Shown: positions 60,804 through 64,000 of the stretch, piece after piece
Layout: each line of letters starts with the position of its first letter
Position numbering within the stretch: position 1 is the stretch's first letter
Source of the DNA: Hepsetus odoe
Taxonomy: Eukaryota > Chordata > Actinopteri > Characiformes > Hepsetidae
Reading direction: 5' to 3'
DNA: 64,000 nucleotides
Assembly: GCA_017165825.1 (NCBI GenBank)
Contig: CM029367.1
Coordinates: forward strand, 7,175,723-7,239,722
Position numbers and translations under genes: made by a program
The notes under the pieces: model-generated
Told to the model about the DNA's origin: nothing
What the model saw: the letters and a program-made list of their open reading frames with translations, nothing else
Database searches by the model: none

Positions 60804-62662
60804 TCCTCGTACCGCCACCTTATCGTGGTGGAGGGGTTTGCGTGTCCCAATAATACTGGGAGCTATATTGTCTGGGGCTTTATGCCCCTGGTAGGAACAC
60901 CCAAGGCAAACAGGTCCTAGGTGAGGGAAGAGACAAAGAGCGGTTCAGACCTCTTATGACAAGAAAGATCTTTGGAAAACGTTTTCCCTCGCCCAGACGT
61001 GGGTCACTCCCTCTGGAGCCAGGCCTGGAGGTGGGGCTCGATGGTGAGCGCCTGGCTGTCGGGCCTTAACTCTTAAACTCTTAAACCCAGTCCACTTTTC
61101 ATCCTGTATTTATTTATTTATCTCATGTTGCACTCTTGCACTTTAAATTCAATAACACTGCTCCACCACACTGCTACACCATAATCTACCTGGGCTGCTC
61201 TGTTTCACAACACTGCAGCCCTCCACGGATGAATGTACTGTCTGTTGTTGTCTGTCTTGTCTGCACTTGTTGCCCCGTGTTGTGTCTTATGTTGTCTTGT
61301 GTCTTGTCTTGTCTTGTGTCTTGTCTTGTGTGTAGCACCAGGGTCCTGGAGGAACGTTATTTCGTTTCACTGTGTACTGTGTATACGGCTGAAATGACAA
61401 TAAAATCCTACTTGACTTGACTTGACTTGACTTGACTTAACCCCTGGGGCGCGGCTGGGCACAGCCCGTAGAGGCAACATGGGTCCCCCTTCCCATGGGC
61501 TCACCACCTGTGGGAGGGGCCAAAGAGGTCGGTTGCAATGTGAGTTGGGCGGTGGCCGAAGACGGTCCGATCCTTGGCTGCAGAAGCTGGCTCTAGGGAC
61601 GTGGAATGTCAACTCTCTGGTGGGGAAGGAGCCTGAGCTAGTGCATGAGGTTGAGAAATTCCGGCTAGATATAGTTGGACTCACCTCAACGCACAGCTTG
61701 GACTCTGGAACCAGTCTCCTTGAGAGGGGCTGGACTCTCTTCTACTCTGGAGTTGCCACTGGTGAGAGGTGCCGAGCAGGTGTGGGCATGTTTATTGCCC
61801 CTCGGCTCGGGGCCAGTACATTGGAGTTTACCCCGGTGGATGAGAGGGTGGCCTCCCTCTGCCTTCGGGTTGGGGGACGGGTCCTTAGTGTTGTCTGCGC
61901 TTATGCGCCAAACAGCAGGCTGGACTACCCACCCTTTCTGGGGTCTCTGGAGGGGGCGCTAGAGTCCCTCCTGGGGACTCCATAGTTCTGCTGGGGGACT
62001 TCAATGCTCACGTGGGTAATGACAGTGACACCTGGAAGGGCGTGATTGGGAGGAATGCCCCCCCCCCCCATCTGAACCAGAGCGGTGTTTTCTTATTGGA
62101 CTTTTGTGCTCGTCATGGATTGTCCTTAACGAACACCATGTTCAGGCATAAAGATGTCTACATGTGCACCTGGCATCAGGACACCTTAGGCCGCAGTTCG
62201 ATGATCGACTTTGTGGTCGTGTCTTCAGACTTGCGGCCACATGTCTTGGACACTCAGGTGAAGAGAGGGGCGGAGCTGTCAACTGACCATCACCTGGTGG
62301 TGAGTTGGCTTCGTTGGTGGGGGAGGATGCCGGTCAGGCCCGGTAGGCACAAACATATTGTGAGGGTCTGCTGGGAACGTCTGGCAGAGTCCCCTGTCAG
62401 GACAAGCTTCAACTCCCACCTCCGTCAAAGCTTTAACCACGTCCCGGGGGAGCTGGGGGACATTGAGTCCGAATGGACTATGAGGCGGCTGCCCGGAGCT
62501 GTGGCCGCAACCCGAGAACCCGTTGGTGGACACCGGCGGTGAGGGATGCCATAAAGCTGAAGGAGTAATCCTACCGGGCCTTTTTGGCCAGTGGGGCTCC
62601 GGAAGCAACTGATAGGTACCGGCAGGCCAAGCGGAATCCGGCTTTGGTGGTTGCTAAGGCAA
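60804..62662 (+). mobile_element. LINE (RTE-X-like) 5' part with endonuclease, split by a LINE tail
   Basis: Leader ccaccttatcgtggtggagg, then AP-type endonuclease at 61479-62542: LALGTWNVNSLVGKEPEL, VCAYAPNSRLDYPPF, LLGDFNAHVGNDSDTW (frame break at about 61985), GRSSMIDFVVVSSDLR and STDHHLVVSWL. The reverse transcriptase is absent. The text changes abruptly to satellite at about 62663. The insertion at 61058-61437 has CTTAAC on both sides. Confidence 0.8.
61058..61437 (+). mobile_element. LINE 3' tail inserted in the RTE-X-like element
   Basis: 5'-truncated 3' UTR: acttttcatcctgtatttat, cttgtcttgt simple repeats, then gaaatgacaataaaatccta and (CTTGA)n at the end. CTTAAC is duplicated on both flanks. 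Confidence 0.75.
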
Positions 62663-64000
62663 AAAAAAGGCACTGAAAAAGCGATTCCAGCGCTTAGAGC
62701 TCGCTCTAACGCTTCTAAAGCGAGTTATAAGAGTTTGTTAGTTGTTTTCAATTTCTGGCCTTCCCAATGTTTTGCCCCGTTAAACTGAGTGTGCATTTGT
62801 ATTTTTAGTTTGTTTTCATCATTATTAACATCAAATAAGCTTGTTTATGAACATTCTCTCACTTTAATGTAAACATGCCAAAACGATCCAGAAGGCACTG
62901 AAAAAGCGATTCCAGCGCTTAGAGCTCGCTCTGACGCTTCTAAACTGAGTTATAAGAGTTTGTTAGTTGTTTTCAATTTCTGGCCTTCCCAATGTTTTGC
63001 CCCGTTAAACTGAGTCTGCAATTGTATTTTTACTTTGTTTTCATCATTATTAACAACAAAAAAAGCTTGTTTATAAACATTTTCTCTCTTTAATGTAAAC
63101 ATACAAAAACGAACCAAAAGGCGCTAATAAAGCGATTCCAGCGCTCAGAGCTCTCTCTGACGCTTTTAAAGCGAGTTATAAGAGTTTGTTAGTTGTTTTC
63201 AATTTCTGGCCTTCCCAATGTTTTGCCCCGTTAAACAGAGTCTGCAATTGTATTTTTAGTTTGTTTTCATCATTATTAAGTACAAATAAAGCTTGTTTAT
63301 AAACACTCTCTCTCTTTAATGTAAACGTGCCAAAACGAGCCAAAAGGCCTCCATAACGCTGTTCAAGCGCTTACAGCTCCAATGTTTTCAATGTTTTTCC
63401 CAGTTCAAACGAATCTGCATTTGTATTTTTACTTTGTTTTCATCATTATTAACAACACATAAAGCTTATAAGCTTATAAAGCAATTCCAGCACTTAGCGC
63501 TCGCTCTGACACTTCTAAAGCGAGTCATAAGAGTTTGTTAGTTGTTTTCAGTTTCTAGCCTTCGCAATGTTTTGCAGCGTTAACCTGAGTCTGCAATTGT
63601 ATTTTTGGTTTGTTTTCATCATTATTAACAACAAATAAAGCTTGTTTATAAACATTCCTACTCTTTAATGTAAAGAGCCATGAGGCGCTAATAAAGCGAT
63701 TCCAGCGCTTAGGGCTCCCTCTGACACTTCTAAAGCGAGTCATAAGAGTTTGTTAGTTGTTTTCAGTTTCTGGCTATCCCAATGTTTTGCCCCGTTCTGC
63801 TGATTCTGCAATTGTATTTTTACTTTGTTTTCATCATTATTAACAACAAATAGAGCTTGTTTATAAACATATTCTCTCTTTAATTTTAAAATTGCCAAAA
63901 CGAGCCAGAAGGCTCTAATAAAGCGATTCCAGCGCTTACAGCTCGCTCTGACGCTTCTAAAGCGAGTTATAAGAGTTTGTTAGTTGTTTTCAATTCATGG
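62663..64000. repeat. satellite array, monomer about 225-227 bp
   Basis: Monomers begin at 62669, 62894, 63120, 63346 (shortened to about 127 bp), about 63473, 63684 and 63911, and the array runs off the window. Each begins with an AAAGCGATTCCAGCGCTTAG-like text and contains gcgagttataagagtttgtt and tgccccgttaaactgagtct. Monomers differ by roughly 5-15 percent by eye. No coding content. Confidence 0.93.

Noticed and set aside
61479..62542. Host endonuclease/exonuclease-type gene
   Set aside because: Motifs and leader are those of a LINE endonuclease. A frame break at about 61985 and the lack of introns confirm a retroelement.

Overview
The window is teleost nuclear DNA. It holds one host gene, tRNA-derived fish SINEs, Tc1-like transposons, L2/RTE/Rex-like LINEs and several gamma/epsilon-like endogenous retroviruses (ERVs). 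Base composition is AT-rich outside the repeats. The species cannot be read from the sequence.

Host gene. The + strand carries the 3' part of eif2ak2 (PKR, the interferon-system eIF2alpha kinase). Fourteen exons with consistent splice phases run from 3302 to the stop at 35177-35179. They encode at least one double-stranded-RNA-binding domain (3302-5150), a low-complexity linker and a complete kinase domain (26391-35179). The 5' end is not in the window.

Intron 5488-24524. This 19 kb intron is a stack of nested insertions that can be ordered by target-site duplications (TSDs). An RTE-type LINE (about 6190 to 23885) was split by an L2-like LINE (7219-22580, TSD GAAGAGTGT). That LINE was split by an antisense CR1/L2-type LINE with an SGNH-esterase domain (LINE-A, about 7441-19195). 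LINE-A was in turn split by a sense solo LTR (9817-10297, TSD GAGAG) and an antisense provirus, ERV1 (10601-17251, TSD CATAT, LTRs apparently identical). A further solo LTR (6240-6718, TSD ATGCA) and two SINEs sit in the same stack.

Kinase part, 24525-35179. Short introns hold a Tc1-like element, SINEs in both orientations and LINE fragments. Just before the last exon lies a Tc1-type MITE that carries a sense-oriented solo LTR (34235-34594, TSD TTCAG).

Downstream of PKR. After a possible 3' UTR and a gene-free stretch (35180-38100) comes a second nest. An RTE copy (38306 to about 49005) is split by a LINE-A 3' fragment (38825-48623, TSD CAATAT), which is split by the 8.9 kb provirus ERV2 (39039-47931, TSD ACTAG, tRNA-Arg primer site) and a SINE. 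A third, badly decayed antisense provirus (ERV3, about 49450-59230) follows. Next are a sense integrase fragment with an LTR-like tail, LINE pieces, and a satellite array of about 225 bp monomers that runs off the 3' edge.

Most notable: all three proviruses show, between protease and reverse transcriptase, traces of a region with paired His-x-Thr-type motifs that resembles a 2H phosphoesterase. It is most complete in ERV3. Some viral 2H enzymes degrade 2-5A, the signal of the OAS/RNase L pathway that works alongside PKR. The assignment here is by motif only.
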